Positions 9,017-17,994 are shown, counted from the first letter of the stretch. The stretch is DNA of 64,000 bases from Zobellia barbeyronii (GCF_018603515.1 NZ_JACATN010000002.1:744001-808000), one strand, 5' to 3'. Translations and numbers: made by a program. Notes: generated by a model not told the origin, from the letters alone.

Positions 9017-10204
9017 ATGAACCCTTCAGCCTCAGGTTGGATCAATAAATTCGGTTCGCTTGTAGAAAAAGAGCAGGACCTTTATACGGATTTCGATTCG
9101 CACTACTGCGATTTAAGAAATACGGGATTTGTCTATGGCATAAACATGGAGATTCCGGAGTTTATAGTTCCGGAGTACAAACTCTCTGAAGATGAGAAGG
9201 CTAAAATTAATCTACTTCATGCACTATATGGTATCTACAGGTTAGAAACCAATGAAAGTGAGTTTGAGCCTTTTTTAGAAAAGACATTTGAATTTTATAA
9301 AGTACTGAAGGTTGGTCATTTTTCATTTCTAAGCAAAATGCTTACCGGTTCAACCACACCCGCACGATTAGAAAAACTCATAGAAGCTAGGGTGTCGTTA
9401 GGTGATAGCCTTATCAATAAGACTTTTAGCAGCGTAATTACCAACTCTCTGCTATTTATTGATGTACTGCTATTCAAATGTTATTTGGGCGACCCTAGAG
9501 ATATCCGGGAACAGGCTAAGCTCATGGAGTACTTGACCATAAATATCACCTACCATGCCTTAAGTTCAAAAGAGACAAACAAAAGCGATGAACGTCTAGC
9601 GTTATTGTTTGCATCCTCTCTAACGTTTATAGAAAGTGATGCACAGGATTTTGATGGCTCTTATCGTCAACAGTTACTAGAAAAACGTTCCGAAATAGAA
9701 AACCGATATTTTTTAGATATTGCCTGCCTGGCGGTATGGGAAGATAAATCTTTGGAGTACCAAGAATCTGAATTCATTTTTGGGCTCGGAAAAGACTTGG
9801 GATTAAAAGAAGACATCATTACCAGTTCTCTGGATAAGATAAAACTGTTCTTTCTAAAAAACTCAAAAACGGTACCTTTTTTGAAGGATACCAATCTAGC
9901 TATTCAGTTTTATGACAACATGTCTAAAATGGTAAATAAGCTAATTTTAAGAAATAGCAAACGACTACAAAAAGAACTAGCGGAAAGTAAAGAGTTGGTT
10001 TTTCTTATTTCAAAATCTACCATAAAAGACCTTACTCCAGAAGAGAAGAAAAAGGTTCAAAAGCAGCTTATAGATATCTTCAAAAGCATACCATCTTTGG
10101 CTATATTTTTACTTCCAGGAGGTGCAGTACTTCTACCTATTTTTATAAAATTAATTCCAAAACTATTACCTTCTTCTTTTGATGAAAATCGTATAGAAAA
10201 GTAG
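9017..10204 (+). CDS. LETM1-related protein
   Basis: 395 aa from ATG 9017. The frame is open to a GTG at 8891, but the added 42 residues look non-coding (rich in F, N and I with no domain), and the MNPSASGWINKFGSL start resembles the conserved start of flavobacterial homologues as I recall them. The body is helical. The C-terminus (about residues 345-395) has TPEEKKKVQKQLIDIFKSIP followed by LAIFLLPGGAVLLPIFIKLI, which is the LETM1 ribosome-binding-like segment with a hydrophobic helix. Such proteins have been labelled biofilm-associated in this group, on weak evidence. The gene is monocistronic and converges on the LytTR regulator. Confidence 0.7.
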   Translation: MNPSASGWINKFGSLVEKEQDLYTDFDSHYCDLRNTGFVYGINMEIPEFIVPEYKLSEDEKAKINLLHALYGIYRLETNESEFEPFLEKTFEFYKVLKVGHFSFLSKMLTGSTTPARLEKLIEARVSLGDSLINKTFSSVITNSLLFIDVLLFKCYLGDPRDIREQAKLMEYLTINITYHALSSKETNKSDERLALLFASSLTFIESDAQDFDGSYRQQLLEKRSEIENRYFLDIACLAVWEDKSLEYQESEFIFGLGKDLGLKEDIITSSLDKIKLFFLKNSKTVPFLKDTNLAIQFYDNMSKMVNKLILRNSKRLQKELAESKELVFLISKSTIKDLTPEEKKKVQKQLIDIFKSIPSLAIFLLPGGAVLLPIFIKLIPKLLPSSFDENRIEK

Positions 10205-10282
10205 TTTTTTTGTTAAAAAAGCCACTATAAGAAAAATCTATAGGTAATATTAATGAATTTTAAATCAGCTTGTTAAACTATT

Positions 10283-11038
10283 TTACTCCAACCACAACTT
10301 GAAGTCCTTAACACGATCTCTACTAACGATGATTTCCTGCTCCTGAAAGTGATTTAACTTAATTTGTAGCCTGGAATTCGTATATGAAACGATGTCTTTT
10401 ATATGATTAATATTGATATAAAATTTTCGACTCACCCGGAAGAAAGTTTTGGGTTCCAACTCAGTCTCAAGGTTCTCAAGAGTGGTATCCAAAAGGTAAT
10501 TTCTACCATCTGAAGTAGCCGCATACGTCCCTTTGTTTTCACTATAAAAAGACTCTACTTCGTCTGCATTTATGATTTTAAGATGTTGCCCTACCCTTGC
10601 CGTAAATCTCTTTTTGTATTCGCGTTCTAATGGGTTTACCAAGAGGTTTTTGATGTCATCAAAATTGAGTGTCATATTCTTTACCTCAGGCTTGAACGAC
10701 TTATATTTTTTAACAGCCACCTCCAATTCCTCATCATCAATGGGTTTTAACAAGTAATCAATACTATTCAGCTTAAACGCCTGCAAAGCATATTCATCAT
10801 AGGCAGTGGTGAAAATAATAGCGCTTTTCACCTCTACAGCGTCAAAAATCTCAAACGAAAGTCCGTCTGAAAGTTGAATATCCAGGAAAATTAAATCAGG
10901 ATGTGGGTTGTTTTGAAACCAGTTAATGGACTCCTCTACCGAATGTAGCATTTGCGACACTTCTACATCTAAATCTAATAACAAACGCGACAATCGTCTT
11001 GCTGACGGCTTCTCGTCTTCTATAACTATAGTCTTCAT
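10283..11038 (-). CDS. LytTR-family response regulator
   Basis: 251 aa. The receiver domain (about residues 1-118) has acidic residues at EDE (7-9), phospho-acceptor Asp53 in FLDIQLSDG, TTAYDEYALQAF and the conserved Lys in YLLKPID. The LytTR DNA-binding domain (about 145-250) includes FTARVGQHLKIINADEVESF and FFRVSRKFYININHIKDI. Such regulators bind two direct repeats about 21 bp apart. The cognate kinase is the LytS-type 2TM fusion about 0.8 kb upstream on the same strand, with two 2TM genes between them. The predicted binding sites at 11810-11839 and 13313-13342 are the likely targets. Confidence 0.9.
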   Translation of the reverse strand: MKTIVIEDEKPSARRLSRLLLDLDVEVSQMLHSVEESINWFQNNPHPDLIFLDIQLSDGLSFEIFDAVEVKSAIIFTTAYDEYALQAFKLNSIDYLLKPIDDEELEVAVKKYKSFKPEVKNMTLNFDDIKNLLVNPLEREYKKRFTARVGQHLKIINADEVESFYSENKGTYAATSDGRNYLLDTTLENLETELEPKTFFRVSRKFYININHIKDIVSYTNSRLQIKLNHFQEQEIIVSRDRVKDFKLWLE

Positions 11039-11069
11039 ATTTGGTTTTGGTTGATTTAAAAAAAATAGA

Positions 11070-11408
11070 TTATGAATACTTCTTCATTTCATCTCTATCT
11101 GCATCCATATACTTTTGAATTTGACGTTCCTCCCAAGCCTTACTAAAGAAGGGGTTGTACGAAAACACTTTAAAGCCATGAAAAAGGACACCTATACCCC
11201 AGAAAATAAACGTCGAAAAGGTATTGAAGTTAAAAAATGCCTCGCCAAAACTTTGACCGTTATTCATATTACCCGACACAGCACCAGCTATAACAATTAT
11301 GTTCACTATAATAAATACAGCCAAATGAATATAAAAAGCCTTTAACTGTTCTATTCTTTTCTTTGCCCTAATCTGCTTACTTCTTCTACCTGATGATGTT
11401 GCTTCCAT
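11070..11408 (-). CDS. 2TM-domain membrane protein
   Basis: 112 aa. The 2TM domain comprises an amphipathic basic helix (KQIRAKKRIEQLKAFYIH), helix 1 (LAVFIIVNIIVIAGAV), a polar loop, helix 2 (FSTFIFWGIGVLFHGFKVF) and the signature NPFFSKAWEERQIQKYM. Function unknown, but the same domain is attached to the kinase in this locus and forms the neighbouring gene, so a sensing or kinase-regulating role is inferred. It lies 31 bp after the preceding 2TM gene and 31 bp before the regulator gene, an evident operon. Confidence 0.85.
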   Translation of the reverse strand: MEATSSGRRSKQIRAKKRIEQLKAFYIHLAVFIIVNIIVIAGAVSGNMNNGQSFGEAFFNFNTFSTFIFWGIGVLFHGFKVFSYNPFFSKAWEERQIQKYMDADRDEMKKYS

Positions 11409-11439
11409 TTTTATATTTTTTTATACTCAAACCCAATTG

Positions 11440-11733
11440 TTATTGCCACTTTGTTCTTTGCTCATCTTCCTGCATGAATTCCTTTATTTTTCGCTCTTCC
11501 CAGTCTCGTCCAAAAAACGGATTACCACCAAATGTTTTCACAGCTCCAATAACAACACCTATACCCCAACCAAAGGCAGCCCACAAAAACCAAGCATATG
11601 CAAAACCATTGGTGTAGTAATTTATGGCTGCCAAGAAACTTATGACCACTACATATGAAATTAAGCCATTATAGAATTTTTTCTCTGCCTCAACTCGTTC
11701 TTTCGCCCTAATATATTTACTTTCTCTTTCCAT
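11440..11733 (-). CDS. 2TM-domain membrane protein, first gene of the 2TM-regulator operon
   Basis: 97 aa: basic helix (RAKERVEAEKKFYNGL), two transmembrane segments (SYVVVISFLAAINYY and AWFLWAAFGWGIGVVIGAV) and the closing motif NPFFGRDWEERKIKEFM. It is paralogous to the next gene and to the kinase C-terminus. A 148-bp gap separates it from the kinase stop, and this gap contains a candidate LytTR operator and a minus-7-like box, so it probably has its own regulated promoter. Confidence 0.85.
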   Translation of the reverse strand: MERESKYIRAKERVEAEKKFYNGLISYVVVISFLAAINYYTNGFAYAWFLWAAFGWGIGVVIGAVKTFGGNPFFGRDWEERKIKEFMQEDEQRTKWQ

Positions 11734-11768
11734 GATTTAAATGTTTTTCTAGTTATTTATTACAAGTT

Positions 11769-11776
11769 CAAATTAC
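11769..11776 (-). promoter_or_regulatory. Candidate minus-7 box of the 2TM operon
   Basis: The minus strand reads GTAATTTG, an imperfect match to TAnnTTTG (one base short between TA and TTTG). Its upstream edge is 33 bp from the proximal LytTR half-site, nearly the same geometry as at the kinase promoter (33-34 bp). Confidence 0.35.
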
Positions 11777-11809
11777 GTTAAAAGGGTGTCGATTTTAAAA
11801 TGTTACTTT

Positions 11810-11839
11810 CTGAACTGTAATTTTTTACGACTGAACTGT
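11810..11839 (-). promoter_or_regulatory. Predicted LytTR operator (two direct repeats, 21-bp spacing)
   Basis: The minus strand carries ACAGTTCAG twice (complements of 11810-11818 and 11831-11839), start to start exactly 21 bp, within an identical 11-bp context. Each copy matches the LytTR half-site pattern [TA][AC][CA]GTTN[AG][TG] at all nine positions. It lies 77-106 bp upstream of the first 2TM gene. Confidence 0.7.
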
Positions 11840-11881
11840 AAACTTTTAGTTTAACTCTTTAAAAAGACGCTAAATGCTAGT

Positions 11882-13225
11882 TTAAAAGTTATCGTCCTCC
11901 ATATACTCTTGCATCTTTTTCTCTTCCCATCGTTTACCCCAAAGTGGATTAGTTCCAAAAGCCTCCATGGCATGCATAGCCACACCAAAGCCCCAACCCA
12001 AAATAGGAAATATCACCCATGGAAAACTCGTTGTCTTATAGTTTAATAAAGCCAAGAATGGTATAACAATACAGTACGCCAATAGATTTCCATAAAACCC
12101 CTTAATTGCCTCTACACGCTCTTTCGCCTTCTTATAGCGCTTATCTTCAATATACTCATGTTGTATTTCCATAGCTGAAATTTCCTTTAAAAGTATAGGC
12201 AACCGGACACTGAACTCAGTAGCTGTTTTATCAATCACCACCTTTCTATCCGTCAGGATTGCATAGCGCTCACGTATATTATACAAACCAACACCACTGC
12301 TTTTTTTAACCACTTGTTTCTCCTGAAGATTATTCACCACCACCAGCTCACCATTTTGCTCAAAAACCTTTAAATGCAAAGGCTTGCTAGGAGTAATCAC
12401 ATTATGCTTAACAGCATTCTCAATAAGCAATTGAAGCGACAAGGGAACAATCTTTGCATCTGGGTCCTCACTCTCTTCTAGGATGTCAAAAACAATACTA
12501 TCTTCAAACCGCATTTTCAAAAGCCGAACATATGTTCTAGCGAATTGTAGCTCCTCATTTACAAGAACCAAGTCTTTACTCTTTTGTTCAAGTACATACC
12601 TATAAACCTTTGATAAGGAAGACGTAAACTTTTGTGCTTGATATGGGTCTTCTTCAATAAGACTAGACAATACATTTAAGCTGTTGAATAGAAAATGGGG
12701 GTCTAGTTGATTCTTTAACGCATCAAATTTCGCCGATGCCGTATTGGCTATTATTTTCTGTTCTTTAACTTTATTTTCTTGCCTAAACCTATAATAAAAA
12801 ATGGCGTAAAAAATTATGGAAACTCCCAAGGAGATAATAATAGTACGCACATAATTCTCTACCGTATGATAACTTAAGGTGTCCTGAACAGGCACGTTAT
12901 AAAGCGCTACCAGAAGAATAGAAGTAGCCACAAAAACACCCAAACATGTTATAACCACATTACCTAAAACTGCAAGACTCATACGCTTGGCCGTATATAT
13001 GTTTCTTTCAAATTTTTTCAAAAGAAAATAAAGCCAAGACATGTTTACCATGTACAAGACAATGGAAAACACAATATTAACAAAGTATTCCCTCCAAATA
13101 TCCTGAAACATATTATCAAACCGATAATCATCGGTAAAATAATTATAGGTGAGGAATGCAAAGAAAATTCCATTACCAATAATGAAACCCCAAAAAAGCT
13201 CCTTCAAAACCCTATTACCTCCCAT
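11882..13225 (-). CDS. LytS-type sensor histidine kinase fused to a 2TM domain
   Basis: 447 aa. Four transmembrane helices occupy about residues 8-145. The His_kinase dimerisation segment follows, with LDPHFLFNSLNVLSSL and the phospho-accepting His at 177. The ATPase-like domain (about 265-350) includes LLIENAVKHN and SGVGLYNIRERY. From about residue 362 the chain continues into a complete 2TM domain (RYKKAKERVEAIKGFYGNLL ... NPLWGKRWEEKKMQEYM) homologous to the two small proteins encoded downstream. The kinase presumably phosphorylates the LytTR regulator of the same cluster. A predicted LytTR operator lies in front of the gene, suggesting positive autoregulation. Confidence 0.9.
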   Translation of the reverse strand: MGGNRVLKELFWGFIIGNGIFFAFLTYNYFTDDYRFDNMFQDIWREYFVNIVFSIVLYMVNMSWLYFLLKKFERNIYTAKRMSLAVLGNVVITCLGVFVATSILLVALYNVPVQDTLSYHTVENYVRTIIISLGVSIIFYAIFYYRFRQENKVKEQKIIANTASAKFDALKNQLDPHFLFNSLNVLSSLIEEDPYQAQKFTSSLSKVYRYVLEQKSKDLVLVNEELQFARTYVRLLKMRFEDSIVFDILEESEDPDAKIVPLSLQLLIENAVKHNVITPSKPLHLKVFEQNGELVVVNNLQEKQVVKKSSGVGLYNIRERYAILTDRKVVIDKTATEFSVRLPILLKEISAMEIQHEYIEDKRYKKAKERVEAIKGFYGNLLAYCIVIPFLALLNYKTTSFPWVIFPILGWGFGVAMHAMEAFGTNPLWGKRWEEKKMQEYMEDDNF

Positions 13226-13271
13226 TTTTTACTGTTTTCAAAAAAGTACTAACTCCTATTTCTTATAAGCG

Positions 13272-13279
13272 CAAAGATG
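13272..13279 (-). promoter_or_regulatory. Candidate minus-7 box of the kinase gene
   Basis: The minus strand reads CATCTTTG followed by CG, one mismatch to TAnnTTTG. It is 46 bp upstream of the kinase ATG, and the predicted operator begins 34 bp further upstream, placing the operator at roughly -46 to -75 relative to transcription. Confidence 0.5.
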
Positions 13280-13312
13280 CCTTATTGGCCCACACTTTTA
13301 AAATGAATACTA

Positions 13313-13342
13313 CCCAACTGTAGATAAACCGCTCCAAACTGC
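13313..13342 (-). promoter_or_regulatory. Predicted LytTR operator upstream of the kinase gene
   Basis: The minus strand reads GCAGTTTGG (complement of 13334-13342) and ACAGTTGGG (complement of 13313-13321), 21 bp apart. The half-sites match the LytTR pattern at 8/9 and 9/9 positions. Spacing and distance to the minus-7 box copy those of the 2TM-operon site. Confidence 0.6.
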
Positions 13343-13354
13343 AATCTTCCGCTA

Positions 13355-13816
13355 CTAAAACGGAACACCACACCCTTGTTTTATTGTACCAATTACAAAA
13401 GTGCTATGGGCACTACCTATATTATTCACAGCTCCCAAGGTATTGATTACAAAGTCCTGATAATGCTTCATATCTCGCACAAGAACTTTTAATCTAAAAT
13501 CATAATCCCCTGAAATATTATAACACTCCGTTACCTCTTTTACAGCGCGAATATCCATAACAAACTGATTACCAATAACTTTTGTATGCTGTTTTAAGGT
13601 GATGTCACAAAAAACTATCAACTCAAGACCCATTTTTTCAGCATCCAATAGAGCCGAATAGCCTGTAATATAACCCTCTTTCTCCAATTTTCGAACCCGT
13701 TCATAAACTGGTGTTGGAGATAGATTTACGGTAGCCGCTAGTTCTTTTGTAGTAATATTCGAGTTTAATTGAAGCTGCTTTAGTAACTCCAAATCGGTTA
13801 AATCTAAATTTTCCAT
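13355..13816 (-). CDS. Lrp/AsnC-family transcriptional regulator
   Basis: 153 aa from the ATG at 13816. A start 12 codons upstream is possible, but MENLDLTDLELLKQLQLNSN is the normal beginning of the family. The N-terminal winged helix (about 5-60) contains ITTKELAATVNLSPTPVYER, and the C-terminal RAM ligand-binding domain (about 70-150) contains TECYNISGDYDFRLKVLVRD. Members sense amino acids or related ligands as octamers. It is transcribed divergently from metE with 159 bp between starts, so it probably controls metE, its own gene, or both. Confidence 0.85.
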   Translation of the reverse strand: MENLDLTDLELLKQLQLNSNITTKELAATVNLSPTPVYERVRKLEKEGYITGYSALLDAEKMGLELIVFCDITLKQHTKVIGNQFVMDIRAVKEVTECYNISGDYDFRLKVLVRDMKHYQDFVINTLGAVNNIGSAHSTFVIGTIKQGCGVPF

Positions 13817-13899
13817 AGATAAATCGTCTTTAAAATGCCCATCACAGGACATTCACTTTTCGTTTACACTTTAAAAATACCCATTTACAGTTAAATAAT

Positions 13900-13948
13900 C
13901 TTAATTAAGCTCATTATTATGGATAAAATAACCTTTGTAATAGCTTTG
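13900..13948 (+). promoter_or_regulatory. metE promoter and candidate Lrp site
   Basis: A perfect TAGCTTTG minus-7 box (13941-13948) lies 27 bp before the metE start. About 31 bp upstream is the perfect 10-bp palindrome CTTAATTAAG (13900-13909), plausibly within a regulator site shared with the divergent Lrp gene. No SAM- or cobalamin-riboswitch-like structure fits the short leader. Confidence 0.5.
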
Positions 13949-13975
13949 CCTAGATATTAATTCAAAAAATACAGC

Positions 13976-16300
13976 ATGAAAACTACTAACCTAGGATATC
14001 CCAGAATTGGAAGTAAAAGAGAATTAAAAAGATCCCTAGAACAGTATTGGTCCGGCAAAACAGACCTTGAATCACTACTGGCTACGGCAAAAACAATTCG
14101 GAAAGAAAACTGGTTGTTACAACAAGAACAAGGCATAGACTTGATTCCAAGTAACGACTTCTCCCTTTACGATCAAGTATTGGACCTTTCTACAACTTTG
14201 GGGTGTATTCCTGAGCGTTATGCAGCCTTAGCAAGCAACCCTTCTTTCTCTAGCCACGACCTTTATTTTGCCATGGCAAGAGGTATTCAACAAGACGGAG
14301 CAGACATTACCGCTATGGAAATGACCAAGTGGTTTGACACCAACTACCACTACATTGTACCGGAATTTACTAAGAATCAAATATTTAATGTCTCTACGGA
14401 TAAAATTATAAATGAGTACAAAGAAGCTCTAGAATTAGGTATTAAAACAAAATCAGTACTGATTGGCCCTGTTTCTTTTCTTCTATTAGGAAAAGAGAAA
14501 GAGGATGGTTTCCACAGAATAGATCTATTGGAGCGGTTACTCCCTGCATATGAAGAAATTCTACAACAATTAGTAGATGTTGATGCGGAACATGTTCAAT
14601 TTGATGAGCCTTATTTAGCCCTTAATCTTTCCGAAAAAGAGCAGCGTGCCATCCAACAAACCTATGCATATTTCGCTACCAAATTCCCGAATATAAAAAT
14701 AACCGTTGCTAATTATTTTGATTGTTTTGGTGAAAATATTGATACCGCACTATCCTTACCTGTACACACTTTACATCTAGATTTAGTGCGTTGTCCTTTA
14801 CAACTAGATGATATCTTAGAATCAAATAAACTAAATAGTTATACTCATTTATCTCTAGGAGTAGTTGATGGTCGTAATATTTGGAAAAACGACTTTGAGA
14901 AATCCTTAAAGTTGATTCAAAAAGCAATTGACCATGTAGGTACAGAGCGTATTCTTATCTCACCTTCATGCTCATTATTACACTCGCCTTGCGACCTAGA
15001 TTTAGAATCTAACGAAGAAAATCTAAACGGAGAAATCAAACAATGGTTAGCCTTTGCTAAACAAAAATTAGACGAAGTAACCACGCTTAAGCAATTAGCC
15101 AATAAAGAGAATCTTTCTGATAGTTTAGAAAAGCTTAGAAAAAATAGTGAAGCTCAAGCCAACAAAAAAACAGCGACTCTTATACACAATCAGAAAGTAA
15201 AACAACGTGTAAATGCCCTTACGGCCAAAGACGACCAAAGAGAAAGCAAATTCCCAACGCGCCAGAAACTTCAGAAAGAAGCTTTAGACCTTCCTCTTTT
15301 CCCAACTACAACTATTGGTTCGTTTCCTCAAACAAAAGAAGTACGTAGCTGGAGAGCCAATTTCAAAAAAGGAAATCTATCTGCAGACGAATACAACGTT
15401 CTTTTAGAAAAAGAAACCAAAGAGACCATAGAATTCCAAGAACGCACAGGTCTTGATGTCCTTGTTCATGGGGAGTTTGAACGAAATGACATGGTAGAAT
15501 ACTTTGGAGAGCAACTAAGCGGATTTGCTTTTACCAGCTTTGGATGGGTGCAGAGTTATGGTAGCAGATGTGTTAAGCCACCAATCATTTATGGTGATGT
15601 ATCTAGAGAAGCTCCTATGACGGTTAAATGGTCTGCTTTTGCACAATCATTGACTAAAAAACCGGTAAAGGGGATGTTAACGGGACCGGTTACTATTCTA
15701 CAGTGGTCTTTTGTACGTAACGATCAACCGCGTTCTGAAACGTGTACTCAAATTGCATTAGCTATTAGGGATGAAGTAGTAGACCTAGAAAAAGCCGGCT
15801 TAAAGGTTATACAGATAGATGAGCCCGCTATCCGTGAGGGTCTTCCGTTACGTAAAGAAGATTGGAATGCGTATTTAAATTGGGCCATTAAAGCTTTTAG
15901 AATCTCCGCTAGTGGTGTTCAGGATGAAACGCAAATCCACACACACATGTGTTATTCCGAGTTCAATGATATTATTTCGAATATAGCTGATATGGATGCC
16001 GATGTCATCACCATTGAATGTTCAAGATCACAAATGGAGCTTTTAGACGTTTTCGCAACGTTTAAATATCCAAACGAGATTGGACCTGGTGTTTACGATA
16101 TTCACTCACCGAGAGTTCCAGAAAGAGCTGAGATGGTCGCTTTAATGGAAAAAGCCGCAAAACAGATTCCAACAGAGCAACTTTGGATCAATCCTGACTG
16201 TGGATTAAAAACAAGACACTGGCCAGAAACTAGAGAAGCGCTCATAGAAATGGTAGCCGCTGCTAGAGAATGTAGACAAAACAGTGCTGTATTGGCATAA
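13976..16300 (+). CDS. metE: Cobalamin-independent methionine synthase
   Basis: 774 aa, close to the 750-770 typical of MetE. It transfers a methyl group from 5-methyltetrahydropteroyl-triglutamate to homocysteine, the last step of methionine synthesis, in the cytoplasm. The N-terminal half starts [20 protein letters not shown]. The C-terminal catalytic half has [16 protein letters not shown], the substrate loop [28 protein letters not shown] and the zinc ligands in HTHMCYSEF and [13 protein letters not shown]. It is monocistronic, preceded by its own promoter and followed by a strong terminator. The divergent Lrp gene is the likely regulator. Confidence 0.97.
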   Translation: MKTTNLGYPRIGSKRELKRSLEQYWSGKTDLESLLATAKTIRKENWLLQQEQGIDLIPSNDFSLYDQVLDLSTTLGCIPERYAALASNPSFSSHDLYFAMARGIQQDGADITAMEMTKWFDTNYHYIVPEFTKNQIFNVSTDKIINEYKEALELGIKTKSVLIGPVSFLLLGKEKEDGFHRIDLLERLLPAYEEILQQLVDVDAEHVQFDEPYLALNLSEKEQRAIQQTYAYFATKFPNIKITVANYFDCFGENIDTALSLPVHTLHLDLVRCPLQLDDILESNKLNSYTHLSLGVVDGRNIWKNDFEKSLKLIQKAIDHVGTERILISPSCSLLHSPCDLDLESNEENLNGEIKQWLAFAKQKLDEVTTLKQLANKENLSDSLEKLRKNSEAQANKKTATLIHNQKVKQRVNALTAKDDQRESKFPTRQKLQKEALDLPLFPTTTIGSFPQTKEVRSWRANFKKGNLSADEYNVLLEKETKETIEFQERTGLDVLVHGEFERNDMVEYFGEQLSGFAFTSFGWVQSYGSRCVKPPIIYGDVSREAPMTVKWSAFAQSLTKKPVKGMLTGPVTILQWSFVRNDQPRSETCTQIALAIRDEVVDLEKAGLKVIQIDEPAIREGLPLRKEDWNAYLNWAIKAFRISASGVQDETQIHTHMCYSEFNDIISNIADMDADVITIECSRSQMELLDVFATFKYPNEIGPGVYDIHSPRVPERAEMVALMEKAAKQIPTEQLWINPDCGLKTRHWPETREALIEMVAAARECRQNSAVLA

Positions 16301-16318
16301 TACGCCTTAAATTATTTA

Positions 16319-16354
16319 AAAATGCATCTTACAAATCGTAAGATGCATTTTTTT
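16319..16354 (+). terminator. metE intrinsic terminator
   Basis: Perfect 12-bp stem (AAATGCATCTTA / TAAGATGCATTT) with a 7-nt loop and a run of T starting 19 bp after the metE stop. Confidence 0.9.
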
Positions 16355-16370
16355 ATACCATAAAGCGTAG

Positions 16371-16378
16371 TAGCTTTG
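16371..16378 (+). promoter_or_regulatory. Minus-7 box abutting the FAD-dehydrogenase start
   Basis: Perfect TAGCTTTG. Only CACC separates it from the ATG at 16383, so transcription should begin at or next to the start codon. Confidence 0.6.
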
Positions 16379-16382
16379 CACC

Positions 16383-17936
16383 ATGGTCAGAAGAATTCAG
16401 TTGCGGGTATCGTTAAAAGAGGAAAGTAAACCCAACATCCTTTTAAAGAAAACCGCTAAATATTTAAGCGAGGACGAAAAGAACATCACTATTAAAGTGT
16501 TGCGCAAATCTATTGACGCCCGTAAACCTAAGATTTACTTCAATTACAAGATGGAGGTTTACATTAACGAAAAGCCTTCTCCTGCTGCTGACTATGAATT
16601 CAAATACCTAGATGTTTCTAAAGCAAAAGAGGTTCATATTGTAGGTTTTGGACCTGCAGGCATGTGGGCCGCATTACGTTGTTTGGAACTAGGATACAAG
16701 CCTATTGTTCTAGAACGTGGCAATAATGTCAAAGACAGAAGACGAGATTTAAAGGCCATTAACCAAGACCATATTGTAAACGAAGATTCTAACTACTGCT
16801 TTGGCGAAGGTGGTGCCGGAACCTATTCTGATGGTAAACTATACACCCGAAGTCTAAAAAGAGGAGACGTACGCCGTATTTTTGAAAGTTTGGTTCACCA
16901 TGGTGCTACCGAAGAAATTCTGGTAGACGCACACCCGCACATTGGCACGAACAAGCTTCCTAAAATTGTACAGAACATAAGAGAAGCTATAATTAGTCAT
17001 GGTGGCGAGGTACATTTCAATACCCGCCTAACCAATTTTACGGTAAAGAATAACAAAATAGAAAGCCTTCAATTGCAAAACGGCAATGAAATGAAGGTTA
17101 ATCGGGTTATTCTAGCAACAGGACATTCGGCCCGTGATATCTACTATTTATTGAACGATAAGAAAATCAGCCTAAAGGCTAAATCTTTTGCTATGGGCGT
17201 TCGTGTTGAACATCCACAGCATATTATCGACTCTATTCAATACCACTGCTCTGGAGATCGTAACGAATTGCTTCCTGCTGCTGCTTATAGTTTAGTAGAG
17301 CAAGTAAAGAACCGTGGCGTATACTCTTTTTGCATGTGTCCCGGCGGATTTATAGTTCCAGCTGCAACTGCTCCTGGAGAAGTGGTCGTAAATGGTATGT
17401 CTCCCTCTAAACGAAATAACAAGTTCGCTAACTCGGGTATTGTAGTAGAAATCAATGTGGATGAAGATCTATATAAATACGAACGTTTTGGGGTTTTAAA
17501 AGGATTGGAATACCAGAAGGATTTAGAACGATTGGCTTTTACCGCAGGTGGAAGAACGCAAACGGCACCCGCCCAACGTTTAACAGATTTTGTTGATGGT
17601 AAACTTTCAGCAGACCTCAACCCTACTTCCTATCAACCTGGATTGAATTCTGCTCCCTTACACTCTTTACTCCCCAAACTTATTGGCGGAAAACTGCGTC
17701 AGGGCTTTAAAGCCTTTGGTGATAAAATGAAAGGGTATTACACTGCCGAAGCTAATATTGTAGGTGTAGAATCCCGTACCTCATCTCCGGTCAACATCCC
17801 TAGAACTGAAAAATTAGAACACCCAGAAATTGAAGGCCTATTCCCTTGTGGAGAAGGTGGTGGTTATGCTGGTGGAATAGTTTCTGCTGCAATGGACGGT
17901 GAACGGTGCGCAGAGGCCGCTATAGCAGGTCTATAG
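16383..17936 (+). CDS. FAD-dependent dehydrogenase (COG2509-like)
   Basis: 517 aa. An N-terminal basic ferredoxin-like segment (about residues 1-85) precedes a Rossmann FAD-binding motif VHIVGFGPAGMWAALRCLE (about 84-102) and VLERG. The family-typical NYCFGEGGAGTYSDGKLYTR follows at about 139-158. The C-terminal EGLFPCGEGGGYAGGIVSAA closes the flavin site. Homologues are widespread and uncharacterised; the likely activity is NAD(P)H-dependent oxidoreduction of an unknown substrate. The ATG at 16383 is the only sensible start because the promoter box lies 4 bp ahead. The DEAD-box gene follows 58 bp downstream with its own promoter box. Confidence 0.85.
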   Translation: MVRRIQLRVSLKEESKPNILLKKTAKYLSEDEKNITIKVLRKSIDARKPKIYFNYKMEVYINEKPSPAADYEFKYLDVSKAKEVHIVGFGPAGMWAALRCLELGYKPIVLERGNNVKDRRRDLKAINQDHIVNEDSNYCFGEGGAGTYSDGKLYTRSLKRGDVRRIFESLVHHGATEEILVDAHPHIGTNKLPKIVQNIREAIISHGGEVHFNTRLTNFTVKNNKIESLQLQNGNEMKVNRVILATGHSARDIYYLLNDKKISLKAKSFAMGVRVEHPQHIIDSIQYHCSGDRNELLPAAAYSLVEQVKNRGVYSFCMCPGGFIVPAATAPGEVVVNGMSPSKRNNKFANSGIVVEINVDEDLYKYERFGVLKGLEYQKDLERLAFTAGGRTQTAPAQRLTDFVDGKLSADLNPTSYQPGLNSAPLHSLLPKLIGGKLRQGFKAFGDKMKGYYTAEANIVGVESRTSSPVNIPRTEKLEHPEIEGLFPCGEGGGYAGGIVSAAMDGERCAEAAIAGL

Positions 17937-17969
17937 TTAGGGTTTATAGGCTTATCCAAACATTCGCCG

Positions 17970-17977
17970 TATCTTTG
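17970..17977 (+). promoter_or_regulatory. Minus-7 box of the DEAD-box helicase gene
   Basis: Perfect TATCTTTG followed by CGG, 17 bp before the ATG, giving a leader of about 12 nt. Confidence 0.55.
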
Positions 17978-17994
17978 CGGCTTATTAAATATAC

